Assembly (NCBI GenBank): GCA_002083985.1
Contig: MTER01000118.1
Coordinates: 1-5,135 of the forward strand
DNA length: 5,135 nucleotides
Source: Candidatus Altarchaeales archaeon A3
Lineage (GTDB): Archaea; Altiarchaeota; Altiarchaeia; Altiarchaeales; Altiarchaeaceae
Direction of reading: 5' to 3'
Positions within the stretch are counted from its first letter, which is position 1. Every line of letters starts with the position of its first letter. Below the pieces are notes generated by a model that was not told the origin of the DNA, did no database searches, and saw only the letters and a list, made by a program, of their open reading frames with translations. Shown here one piece after another: positions 1 through 5,135 of the stretch. The translations under genes were made by a program, and so were the position numbers.

Positions 1-28
1 ATTAATTTTAACCTCACTTCGTTCGGAT

Positions 29-55
29 ATTTTAAAATCTTTGCGATTTTAAAAT
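29..55. repeat. Perfect 11-bp stem hairpin
   Basis: ATTTTAAAATC (29-39) and its exact reverse complement GATTTTAAAAT (45-55) are separated by the 5-base loop TTTGC. Each arm also contains the self-complementary core ATTTTAAAAT. It could be a transcription-end structure of an upstream gene, an operator-like site or part of an intergenic repeat. The sequence alone does not decide, and AT-rich DNA makes such palindromes easier by chance. Confidence 0.5.
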
Positions 56-126
56 CACCTTTAAAATTTTTAATTTGCAACAACTCTAATCTTAATTAAT
101 TATGTTAAAAATGTTAAAAGAAAGTT

Positions 127-148
127 GGACTGCGTAAGTCATATATAC
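127..148. repeat. Solo GACTTACGCA-family repeat at the feoB start
   Basis: This 22-base stretch contains ACTGCGTAAGTC (129-140) followed by ATATATAC. It closely matches 4839-4862 beside the IS630-type transposase, where ACTGCGTAAGTC is followed by CTATATATAC. The core TGCGTAAGTC (131-140) is the reverse complement of GACTTACGCA, which occurs four more times at 4707-4852. It is probably a remnant or solo end of an IS or miniature element that landed just upstream of feoB. It ends 9 bases before the ATG, and the TTG-initiated upstream extension of the feoB frame (125-157) is largely this repeat. Confidence 0.6.
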
Positions 149-157
149 AATACCAAA

Positions 158-2524
158 ATGATTAAAAATGAAAAGATAACAGTAGGATTAATAGGAAACC
201 CAAACTGCGGGAAAACCACGATATTTAATGCATTAACTGGAGCAAGACAGCATGTCGGAAACTGGCCCGGAAAAACTGTGGAAAAGAAGGAAGGAAACTT
301 CAAACATAACGGCTATGATATAGAAGTTGTTGACCTGCCAGGAACTTACTCGTTAACTGCTTATTCTATTGAAGAATTAATAGCAAGAGATTATGTCGTT
401 GATGAAAAGCCCGATGTTGTAATTGATGTAATTGATTCAACAAATCTTGAAAGAAACCTATATTTGGCGGTGCAGATAATAGAAATGAAAGCAAATTTAA
501 TCCTTGCTTTTAATATGGCAGATTTAGCAGAAAACCAGGGATTGAAAATAAATATTAAACAAATTTCTGACTATCTTAAGGTACCAATCATCAAAATAAC
601 TGCAAGAGAGGGTATCGGGATAGAAGAATTAAAGGATGCAATTATAGAAACGCAGAAAAAAGAAAAGGAGGTTAAAGCTGAAATAATCACCTACGGGAAA
701 GATGTTGAGGGGCATATTAAAGAATTTACAAAAGTAATTGATTCGCATCTTGAACTTCCTGAGAAATATAATTCCCGATGGATCGCATTAAAATTGATTG
801 AGGACGATAAAGAAATTTTAGATTTAATTAAAAATTTAGATGTCAAAGGGGTTGTTTTAAAAGAAGCAGAGAAAATCAGAAAACACATGGCGAGCATATT
901 TGGGGAGGATGTTGACGCCGTGATTGCAGATGCACGCTACGGGTTTATCCACGGAATCGTTGCCGAGGCCGTTGAGAAAAAAGAGAAAAAGGAATCGTTT
1001 ACTGCTCAGGCGAAAAAGACAATTTCAAAACCGGTTTATGGTGCAACCCTTGCAATAGGAACAATTCTTGGTATTATGTTTCTTTTCGCAGGCGACTGGA
1101 TTAAGGAATCATTCTCGGGGTTTCTTGAATCCGCTGGGGCTCCTGAATGGTTAATGATGATACTTGCAGATACAATCGTTGCAGGAATTGGTGCGATCGC
1201 CATCTACATCCCGTTTGTAGTTTTAATTTTTCTTGTATATGCGTCACTTGAAAGCAGGGGGGTAATTAAGGGCGCAGATACGATATCAGATCATTTTGAC
1301 AGGATTACAACAAACAGGGCACTTGGAATTCCAATATTCCTTCTGCTTATGTTCATTGCATTTAATCTGACATTTGAAATTGCTGCACCTTTAGCAGATG
1401 TAGTTGACTGGTTTATCGCAGATGTTATCGGCGGTACATTAGAGGGAATTTTGACATCCGTAAATGCTCCTGATTGGTTGCTGTCTTTAGCGCTTGACGG
1501 TGTTGTCGCGGGCGTTGGCTCCGTACTGGTATTTGTTCCGTTCATATTCATGCTGTTTATAATTATCGCAATACTTGAAGATTCAGGATATTTAGCAAGA
1601 GCGGCGTTTGTGATGGACAGGGTGATGCACAAAATCGGGCTTCATGGTAAAAGTTTTATACCGATGCTTATTGGATTTGGGTGTAATGTTCCTGCAATTA
1701 TGGCAACAAGGGTTCTTGAAAACAAGAGGGATAGAATTTTAACAATATTAATTAACCCGTTTATGTCCTGCGGCGCCAGGCTTCCGGTTTACATACTTTT
1801 CACAGCAGCGTTCTTTACAGGAACCACCATGATTTTTGGCTTTTCACTAAATACGGAAACGCTTGTAATTTATTCGCTTTATCTGCTCGGAATAGCGGTT
1901 GCGATTATCATGGGTTTGATTTTCAAGAATACGCTTTTCAAAGGTTTATCATCACCATTTGTTATGGAACTTCCGCCGTACAGGATGCCAACGCTTACGG
2001 GAGTGGCGATACATACATGGGAGCGCGGCTGGGTGTTCATCAAAAAAGCAGGAACCGTGATATTTACAACAGTTGTATTAATCTGGTTTTTGGCAGCACT
2101 GCCTGCAGGAGTTGAATACGGCTCTGAAGATAGTTATATCGGCGGTATTGGAAAGACGATTGCACCTGTCTTTACACCGATTGGAGCGGGGGACTGGCAG
2201 AGTTCGGTTTCATTATTCTTTGGTTTTATTGCAAAGGAAGTTGTTGTCGGGGCGATGGGTGTTTTATATGGAATTGGTGATGTTGAATCGCCAGAGGGTG
2301 GGGAGGGTTTGAGCGAAGCATTACAATCTACATTCACGCCTTTAAGTGCTTACGCATTCCTTGTTTTTGTATTGCTTTATGTTCCCTGTATGGTTGCGGT
2401 TGCGACAATAAAAAGAGAGATTGGATGGAAATGGGCGATATTTACTGTTGTTTATACGACAGCGGTTGCTTATATTGTGGCGTTGATTGTATATCAGGGG
2501 GGATTGTTGATTGGATTGGGATAA
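158..2524 (+). CDS. feoB: Ferrous iron transport protein B, GTPase-permease with extra gate segment
   Basis: FeoB is the membrane Fe(II) importer; its cytosolic G domain binds GTP and the membrane core forms the permeation path. The 788-residue product shows G1 GNPNCGKT (13-20), G3 DLPG (59-62), G4 NMAD (119-122), and G5 near ITARE (147-151). A helical linker follows to about 285. The membrane core has the signature [13 protein letters not shown] (starting near 506), a [10 protein letters not shown] segment (near 534), and a C-terminal gate containing [11 protein letters not shown]. Oddly, residues about 292-383 look like a diverged duplicate of the first gate block at 389-489, adding roughly 95 residues. 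The ATG at 158 is chosen because the 11-residue TTG extension from 125 is encoded by a repeat and lies before the usual FeoB N-terminus. No Shine-Dalgarno sequence precedes it. It is the first gene of the operon, 34 bases ahead of the next. The FeoB assignment is secure. Confidence 0.97.
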   Translation: MIKNEKITVGLIGNPNCGKTTIFNALTGARQHVGNWPGKTVEKKEGNFKHNGYDIEVVDLPGTYSLTAYSIEELIARDYVVDEKPDVVIDVIDSTNLERNLYLAVQIIEMKANLILAFNMADLAENQGLKINIKQISDYLKVPIIKITAREGIGIEELKDAIIETQKKEKEVKAEIITYGKDVEGHIKEFTKVIDSHLELPEKYNSRWIALKLIEDDKEILDLIKNLDVKGVVLKEAEKIRKHMASIFGEDVDAVIADARYGFIHGIVAEAVEKKEKKESFTAQAKKTISKPVYGATLAIGTILGIMFLFAGDWIKESFSGFLESAGAPEWLMMILADTIVAGIGAIAIYIPFVVLIFLVYASLESRGVIKGADTISDHFDRITTNRALGIPIFLLLMFIAFNLTFEIAAPLADVVDWFIADVIGGTLEGILTSVNAPDWLLSLALDGVVAGVGSVLVFVPFIFMLFIIIAILEDSGYLARAAFVMDRVMHKIGLHGKSFIPMLIGFGCNVPAIMATRVLENKRDRILTILINPFMSCGARLPVYILFTAAFFTGTTMIFGFSLNTETLVIYSLYLLGIAVAIIMGLIFKNTLFKGLSSPFVMELPPYRMPTLTGVAIHTWERGWVFIKKAGTVIFTTVVLIWFLAALPAGVEYGSEDSYIGGIGKTIAPVFTPIGAGDWQSSVSLFFGFIAKEVVVGAMGVLYGIGDVESPEGGEGLSEALQSTFTPLSAYAFLVFVLLYVPCMVAVATIKREIGWKWAIFTVVYTTAVAYIVALIVYQGGLLIGLG

Positions 2525-2558
2525 AAATTTTAAAAATGATGAAATTTAAAATTTTAAG

Positions 2559-3410
2559 ATGAAAGAAAAAATACCAAAATGCGAAGGGACTTGCAGTAAT
2601 TGCACTATGTGTTCAATAAATCAAGGTTCTGTCAAAGGAGAAAAGGGGATAATTGGAATAAAAACCGCTTTAATCATACTATCAGGGGTATTGCTATTAT
2701 CTGCATTACTTATGCCAATAAACGCACATATGGAAGGAGCATCGGAACCACCGGAGTTTGAATTAAAACCAATTATCTTAATTGACAATGGCAATGAAAT
2801 TGAAATAACAATTGATGACTGCAAAAATAATCATGGAGATTTATGTCCCGGAGTGGCATCTGCATTCAGACAGACACAAATTGGTATAAAACAATTATGG
2901 GGTACTGACATTCCGGAAAGAGATGACATTAAAATTGTTTCACATTTTAAAAACGCAACAGCACCTACAACAGAGGGCGCTTCCCTGAAAGGAAGATATG
3001 ATACATTCGCATACATTTTAAATAATACGGAGAACCTTGAAATCATGGATTGTGAAGGTGGAGTTGATTGTTTTAGAACAAAGATTGTGAGAAAATCAAC
3101 CAATGAAGAATTTGATATAACTCTGAAGGAGGATGTAATTCCGGACGGCTTTTTTGAACTACAAAAGAGGGTGAAAATTACAAAAACCGCAAGTGATGAT
3201 GAAAAGAAGGAATTTAAAACAAAATGGGAGGAATTCAGAGATAATCTTTTAACTAAAACCAACCACGAGTTATTTGAATATAAAATAAAAAAGAAAGAGC
3301 CGGAGCCGTTTTCAGCAGCAAGTGTGATATTTGGCGGAATTATAGCAATAATTTTAATTTTAATTTCATGGTTTATTGTAAAAAAAAGTTTAAATGAATC
3401 TAAAATTTAA
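2559..3410 (+). CDS. Membrane-anchored FmdE-like protein with N-terminal Cys cluster
   Basis: This is a 283-residue protein of uncertain function. It opens with a CxxxCxxCxxC cluster (Cys8, 12, 15, 18), then a membrane segment (about 31-53), a large soluble domain (about 57-250), a second membrane segment (about 255-274) and a short basic tail. The predicted topology puts the Cys cluster and tail inside and the soluble domain outside. The soluble domain carries NHGDLCPGVASAFRQTQIG (91-109), resembling the metal-binding HGHxCPG...R motif of the FmdE family (formylmethanofuran dehydrogenase subunit E and relatives). Cys165 and Cys171 near GVD also recall that family. The N-terminal cluster resembles small FeoB-associated Cys-rich proteins. 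It lies between feoB and feoA with gaps of 34 and 15 bases, so a role in iron handling, such as metal capture or delivery to FeoB, is inferred and not shown. No Shine-Dalgarno sequence precedes the ATG. Confidence 0.75.
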   Translation: MKEKIPKCEGTCSNCTMCSINQGSVKGEKGIIGIKTALIILSGVLLLSALLMPINAHMEGASEPPEFELKPIILIDNGNEIEITIDDCKNNHGDLCPGVASAFRQTQIGIKQLWGTDIPERDDIKIVSHFKNATAPTTEGASLKGRYDTFAYILNNTENLEIMDCEGGVDCFRTKIVRKSTNEEFDITLKEDVIPDGFFELQKRVKITKTASDDEKKEFKTKWEEFRDNLLTKTNHELFEYKIKKKEPEPFSAASVIFGGIIAIILILISWFIVKKSLNESKI

Positions 3411-3425
3411 TAAATTAATGGCAAA

Positions 3426-3650
3426 ATGGAAAAAACACTGAACGAACTCAAAGTTGGAGATAAAGCAGAGATAGTTAAATTAAAAGGTGCTGGAGATGTC
3501 AAAAGACGCCTTCTGGATATGGGTGTCGTTAAAGGCACAACTATTGAAATTGAGAGGGTCGCACCGCTTGGTGATCCTATTGAAATTAAAGTCAGAGGGT
3601 ATAATCTGAGTTTAAGAAAAGAAGAGGCATCTAAAATTATAGTAAAATAA
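3426..3650 (+). CDS. feoA: FeoA domain protein, first copy
   Basis: This is a 74-residue cytosolic SH3-like FeoA protein, thought to bind and modulate FeoB. It shows the family pattern: LNELKVGDKAEIVKLKG at the N-terminus, then RRLLDMGVVKGTTIEIERVAPLGDP, then the closing strand YNLSLRKEEASKIIV. Length is normal for the family (about 75-80). The ATG at 3426 is the only sensible start; an ATG at 3418 is out of frame. There is no Shine-Dalgarno sequence. It follows the FmdE-like gene by 15 bases and precedes a second, clearly different feoA, so the two are not recent duplicates. The family assignment is secure; the division of labour between the two copies is unknown. Confidence 0.95.
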   Translation: MEKTLNELKVGDKAEIVKLKGAGDVKRRLLDMGVVKGTTIEIERVAPLGDPIEIKVRGYNLSLRKEEASKIIVK

Positions 3651-3683
3651 CAAAATAACATGGTAGGCAGGTCAAGCATAAGA

Positions 3684-3690
3684 GGGGAGG
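3684..3690 (+). promoter_or_regulatory. Candidate Shine-Dalgarno for feoA2
   Basis: GGGGAGG lies 2 bases before the ATG at 3693. It is the only strong purine-rich ribosome-binding candidate seen directly ahead of a start codon here; the other genes lack one. The spacing is shorter than usual. It supports 3693 over the upstream ATG at 3660, but not decisively. Confidence 0.4.
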
Positions 3691-3692
3691 AT

Positions 3693-3926
3693 ATGCCTCT
3701 TTCTATGGCATCGGAAGGCGAGAGGATAAAAATCAAAAGAATAGATGCGGATTGTGGATTACAGAGGAGATTGCATGATCTCGGGTTTGTTGAAAATGCA
3801 GTCATTGAGGTAATAAGCAACCAATTTTCTGGTCCTATAATTTTAAAGGTTCTTGAATCAAGGGTTGTTCTTGGCAGGGGACAGGCAAATAAAATTTATG
3901 TTGAAAATGTATTCACAGAGCGTTGA
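3693..3926 (+). CDS. feoA: FeoA domain protein, second copy
   Basis: This is a second, diverged FeoA of 77 residues. It begins MPLSMASEGERIKIKRI, followed by GLQRRLHDLGFVENAVIEVI and the closing strand VVLGRGQANKIYV, all typical of FeoA. Its role is inferred from the family: a small cytosolic partner of FeoB. The start at 3693 is chosen because family members commonly begin near this MPLSMA sequence and a GGGGAGG lies just upstream; an in-frame ATG at 3660 would add 11 residues. It begins 42 bases after the first feoA stop. Its 3' end overlaps the DtxR-type gene by 20 bases in another frame, suggesting translational coupling of pump modulator and regulator. Confidence 0.93.
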   Translation: MPLSMASEGERIKIKRIDADCGLQRRLHDLGFVENAVIEVISNQFSGPIILKVLESRVVLGRGQANKIYVENVFTER

Positions 3927-4057
3927 GGATTACCTTGAGGCGATATATAACATAATCACAAACAAAGGTTATACAAGGACCAAAGATATAGCGAAAGAAT
4001 TAAATGTAACTCCGCCGAGTGTGAGTGCAATGCTTAAAAAGCTACAGGATAATGGCC

Positions 4058-4065
4058 TTATTTTC
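4058..4065. repeat. Left 8-bp target duplication of first element
   Basis: TTATTTTC here matches TTATTTTA at 4276-4283 in 7 of 8 positions. The two copies flank the 210-bp element. The intact gene would have had TTATTTTA, so the C at 4065 looks like a later change. Confidence 0.75.
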
Positions 4066-4275
4066 GTATACTCTCAATAAAACATGACTATCGGCTAAAT
4101 TAAAAAACTAACCGAATTAATTATTACCTCTTTTAGAAATACAAGTATTTAAATGGTAATATTTCGGTTGATAGCCGATAGTCATGTAAAACAGAGTAAA
4201 TTGAATTATGCTACTCTATTTTTCAGTGAAAAATACTAAATTTTGGTATTTTGCCCCGAAATTTTGAGAAGATAC
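4066..4275. mobile_element. Non-autonomous miniature element inserted in the DtxR gene
   Basis: This 210-bp insertion has no coding capacity of its own. Its left end GTATACTCTCAATAA and the inverted right end GTATCTTCTCAAAA form imperfect terminal repeats, and it is flanked by 8-bp duplications (4058-4065 and 4276-4283). The left end is followed by GAGTAAAT at the same offset as in the second element at 4572, so both belong to one family. Without a nested 104-bp element it would be about 101 bp. An 8-bp duplication and GTA termini are compatible with an IS66-like transposase acting in trans, but no such gene is in the window and this is only a guess. Confidence 0.85.
4083..4186. mobile_element. 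Second miniature hairpin element nested in the first
   Basis: CATGACTATCGGCTA (4083-4097) is matched by its perfect reverse complement TAGCCGATAGTCATG (4172-4186). Complementarity resumes inward, AACCGAA...ATTACC against GGTAAT...TTCGGTT, so nearly the whole unit can fold into one long imperfect hairpin. It is flanked by the direct repeat TAAAA (4078-4082 and 4187-4191), a likely 5-bp target duplication. Its absence from the sister element at 4572 shows it is a separate insertion. No transposase for it is present. Confidence 0.8.
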
Positions 4276-4283
4276 TTATTTTA
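4276..4283. repeat. Right 8-bp target duplication of first element
   Basis: TTATTTTA is the right-hand copy of the target duplication and is in frame with the resumed DtxR reading (codons ATT TTA TAT GAA). It is the copy that rebuilds the intact gene. Confidence 0.75.
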
Positions 4284-4571
4284 TATGAAAAATATGGTGG
4301 CGTCACGATGACACCTAAAGGTGAAGAATTCGCAAAAGTAGTTAAGCATAGGCACGAGACGCTGAAAAAACTTTTGAAAATCGTTTTTGTACCTGATGAT
4401 GTTGCAGAACGGGATGCCTGTAAATTAGAACACAATTTAAGCCCTGAAAGCATTAGCCAGCTGACAAAATTTATTAATTTCATTGAAAGCCGCCCGATAT
4501 ATCCCCATTGGCTTGAACACTTCAAGACATTGTGTAAGACAGAGAGTTATAAGTGTAAAAAGATAAAAAGA

Positions 4572-4694
4572 GTAACTTCTCAATAAGTTGGAGTAAATAA
4601 ATTTTGTAACCTCTCTTTTTATAAAAAACAAATACAAAAAATGCAAAACAAATTATATATTTTATCATTTTTCCACAAGTTATTGAGAAGTTAC
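4572..4694. mobile_element. Second copy of the GTA-ended miniature element
   Basis: This 123-bp non-coding element has near-perfect terminal inverted repeats: GTAACTTCTCAATAA at the left and TTATTGAGAAGTTAC at the right. It is flanked by the exact 8-bp duplication TAAAAAGA (4564-4571 and 4695-4702). It shares its ends, the GAGTAAAT motif 19 bases in, and a following T/C-rich block with the element at 4066. It sits at the 3' end of the DtxR pseudogene and supplies the codons and TAA stop ending that frame. Confidence 0.85.
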
Positions 4695-4705
4695 TAAAAA
4701 GATTA

Positions 4706-4796
4706 GGACTTACGCAAAATCAACATGACTTACGCAATTCACCTTGTAAAAGGAGACTTAAAAAGATAAGAATTCGTATCTGTTTTGCGTAAGTCC
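4706..4796. mobile_element. Small inverted-repeat element with TA flanks
   Basis: GGACTTACGCAAAA (4706-4719) and TTTTGCGTAAGTCC (4783-4796) are perfect inverted repeats. The symmetry continues outward through TTAGG / CCTAA to a total of 19 bp (4701-4719 against 4783-4801). TA flanks both ends, as expected for IS630/Tc1-type insertion. The 91 bp between have no coding capacity. It is likely a miniature element mobilised by an IS630-type transposase. Its left flank directly adjoins the target duplication of the preceding element. Confidence 0.6.
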
Positions 4797-4852
4797 TAAT
4801 CAATACAGATTTTTGGTTTTTAAGTTTTTTTACTAAGTGAACTGCGTAAGTC
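4727..4852. repeat. Imperfect 22-bp inverted repeat interlocked with the preceding element
   Basis: The arm at 4727-4748 (begins GACTTACGCAATTCACC) and the reverse complement of 4831-4852 (begins GACTTACGCAGTTCAC) match in 19 of 22 positions. The arms interlock with those of the 4706-4796 element, in the order left A, left B, right A, right B. This is not simple nesting. It may reflect overlapping insertions, a rearranged IS end, or several transposase-binding sites in one terminus. Confidence 0.6.
4810..4831 (+). terminator. T-rich tract, possible archaeal terminator
   Basis: A plus-strand run of T stretches broken only by GG and AAG lies downstream of the operon. Archaeal RNA polymerase stops on oligo-T in the coding strand, so leftover operon transcripts could end here. 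No hairpin is required and none is obvious. The call rests on composition only, in AT-rich DNA. Confidence 0.3.
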
Positions 4853-4863
4853 CTATATATACT

Positions 4864-5135
4864 TCACAACCTCACTGATTGAGCTTTTTTAAATTTCTGA
4901 AATCGTAATGTTAGCAAAGAGTCAAGCTCTTCTTTGTAAGTAGTATCTGTTTGTTCAAGGCAGTTCGTAATAGCTTTTTTGAAACTGCCAAACTCCGGAT
5001 AATATTTTGAATAAAGACACTTCTTTTTAACAAATTTCCATAGTCGCTCGATAAGATTTAAATTGGGAGAGTATGGGGGAAGATAAAGTAGCTCTATGTT
5101 AAGGGATTTTGCTAAATTTTGTACAAGTGCACACT
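4864..5135 (-). CDS. IS630-family transposase, C-terminal part, runs off the window
   Basis: The minus strand reads 89 residues with no stop from the window edge to a TGA at 4864-4866. The fragment contains LNIELLYLPPYSPNLNLIER followed by LWKFVKKK, the hallmark end of the DDE_3 domain in IS630/Tc1-mariner-type transposases. The Glu of LIERLW is the third catalytic acid. A Lys-rich helical tail follows, ending KKAQSVRL. The two catalytic Asp residues and the N-terminal helix-turn-helix would lie beyond 5135, so whether the gene is intact cannot be judged. A GACTTACGCA-type repeat (4839-4862) begins 2 bases after its stop and may be the IS end, which would link this enzyme to the other copies of that repeat. 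Confidence 0.9.
   Translation of the reverse strand, partial: CALVQNLAKSLNIELLYLPPYSPNLNLIERLWKFVKKKCLYSKYYPEFGSFKKAITNCLEQTDTTYKEELDSLLTLRFQKFKKAQSVRL

Larger units (their letters stand above)
1..157. other. AT-rich non-coding region upstream of feoB
   Basis: No convincing coding region is seen on either strand. The stretch holds a perfect hairpin (29-55), AT-rich segments that could include an archaeal TATA box (for example around 66-78 or 92-105, neither distinctive), and a solo repeat copy (127-148) just before the feoB ATG. The feoB promoter must lie here or further upstream, but I cannot choose a TATA box with confidence because the whole stretch is A/T-biased. Confidence 0.6.
3907..4586 (+). 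pseudogene. DtxR/MntR-family metal-dependent repressor, interrupted by elements
   Basis: Repressors of this family bind Fe(II) or Mn(II) and shut off metal-uptake genes. The 5' part (3907-4080) encodes the N-terminal winged-helix region SVEDYLEAIY...TKDIAKELNVTPPSVSAMLKKLQDNGLI and then stops inside an inserted element. The 3' part (4281-4571) resumes in another frame with the wing YEKYGGVTMTPKGEEF and the dimerization and metal domain. Removing the element and one target copy gives LQDNGLILYEKYGG without a break and a protein of about 149 residues, normal for a two-domain member. In the rebuilt numbering the ligands are Asp8, Glu11, His77, Cys99, Glu102 and His103, matching MntR positions except Cys99, which is DtxR-like. 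The last codons before the stop (VTSQ) come from a second element, so the native C-terminus is also altered. An in-frame ATG at 3898 is an alternative start. The truncated 57-residue product lacks the wing and is probably inactive. Confidence 0.9.

Noticed and set aside
66..105. TATA-box candidates for feoB
   Set aside because: Several A/T stretches fit loosely, none stands out from the background, and TATATA at 142-147 is too close to the ATG to be the box for this start.
125..157. Upstream TTG start for feoB adding 11 residues
   Set aside because: The extension is mostly encoded by a repeat found elsewhere in the window and precedes the normal FeoB N-terminus; the ATG at 158 fits the family.
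1291..1632. Minus-strand open frame of 113 codons inside feoB
   Set aside because: It is a shadow of a strongly coding plus-strand membrane region, with no recognisable family features.
2831..3262. Minus-strand open frame of 143 codons inside the FmdE-like gene
   Set aside because: Its low-complexity Ser/Leu/Phe composition is typical of an antisense shadow; the plus-strand gene has membrane segments and motifs and fits the operon.
3407..3820. Minus-strand open frame across both feoA genes
   Set aside because: Both feoA genes on the plus strand are clear family members, so the antisense frame is a by-product.
4251..4586. Separate 111-residue gene starting at TTG 4251
   Set aside because: Its first residues are coded by the inserted element; from 4281 it is the displaced C-terminal half of the DtxR-type repressor.
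4437..4646. Minus-strand open frame of 69 codons
   Set aside because: It runs across the pseudogene and into a miniature element, has no family signature and is a chance frame in AT-rich DNA.
4723..4730. ACATGACT shared with the end of the nested hairpin element at 4082
   Set aside because: Only eight bases match before the sequences diverge (TACGC against ATCGG), so chance similarity is likely.
4066..4862. CRISPR array
   Set aside because: The repeats are inverted, differ in sequence and spacing, and have target duplications; they are mobile-element ends and not regularly spaced direct repeats.

Overview
The window looks like AT-rich archaeal DNA. The genes are packed into an operon in which most start codons lack a Shine-Dalgarno sequence. 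The second gene encodes a protein resembling FmdE, a family common in methanogens and their relatives. The iron regulator has the two-domain architecture seen in many archaea. A precise lineage cannot be fixed from this sequence; a low-GC euryarchaeote or an Altiarchaeum-like archaeon would fit, but that is inference.

Positions 1-157 are non-coding: an AT-rich hairpin, then a solo copy of a repeat that abuts and partly overlaps the apparent start of feoB. Positions 158-3926 hold a same-strand ferrous-iron uptake operon. It contains feoB (GTPase and membrane permease, with an unusual internal duplication of its first gate segment), a membrane-anchored FmdE-like protein with an N-terminal CxxxCxxCxxC cluster, and two different feoA genes. 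The last operon gene, overlapping feoA2, is a DtxR/MntR-type metal-dependent repressor (3907-4586), which is broken.

The regulator is interrupted by a 210-bp non-autonomous element flanked by an 8-bp target duplication. That element itself carries a second, unrelated 104-bp hairpin element flanked by a 5-bp duplication. Removing the outer element and one duplication restores a continuous reading frame. A sister copy of the outer element (123 bp, 8-bp duplication) sits at the 3' end of the same gene. Further right, 4706-4862 is a cluster of inverted repeats built on the 10-mer GACTTACGCA. The last 272 bases encode, on the minus strand, the C-terminal part of an IS630-family transposase that runs off the window.

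Taken together, FeoB moves Fe(II) inward and the FeoA proteins probably modulate it. The FmdE-like Cys-rich protein is a candidate extra metal-handling partner, and the DtxR-type protein would normally sense Fe(II) or Mn(II) and repress the operon. The layered insertions suggest that this local regulator is lost, so the operon may be constitutive or controlled from another locus.
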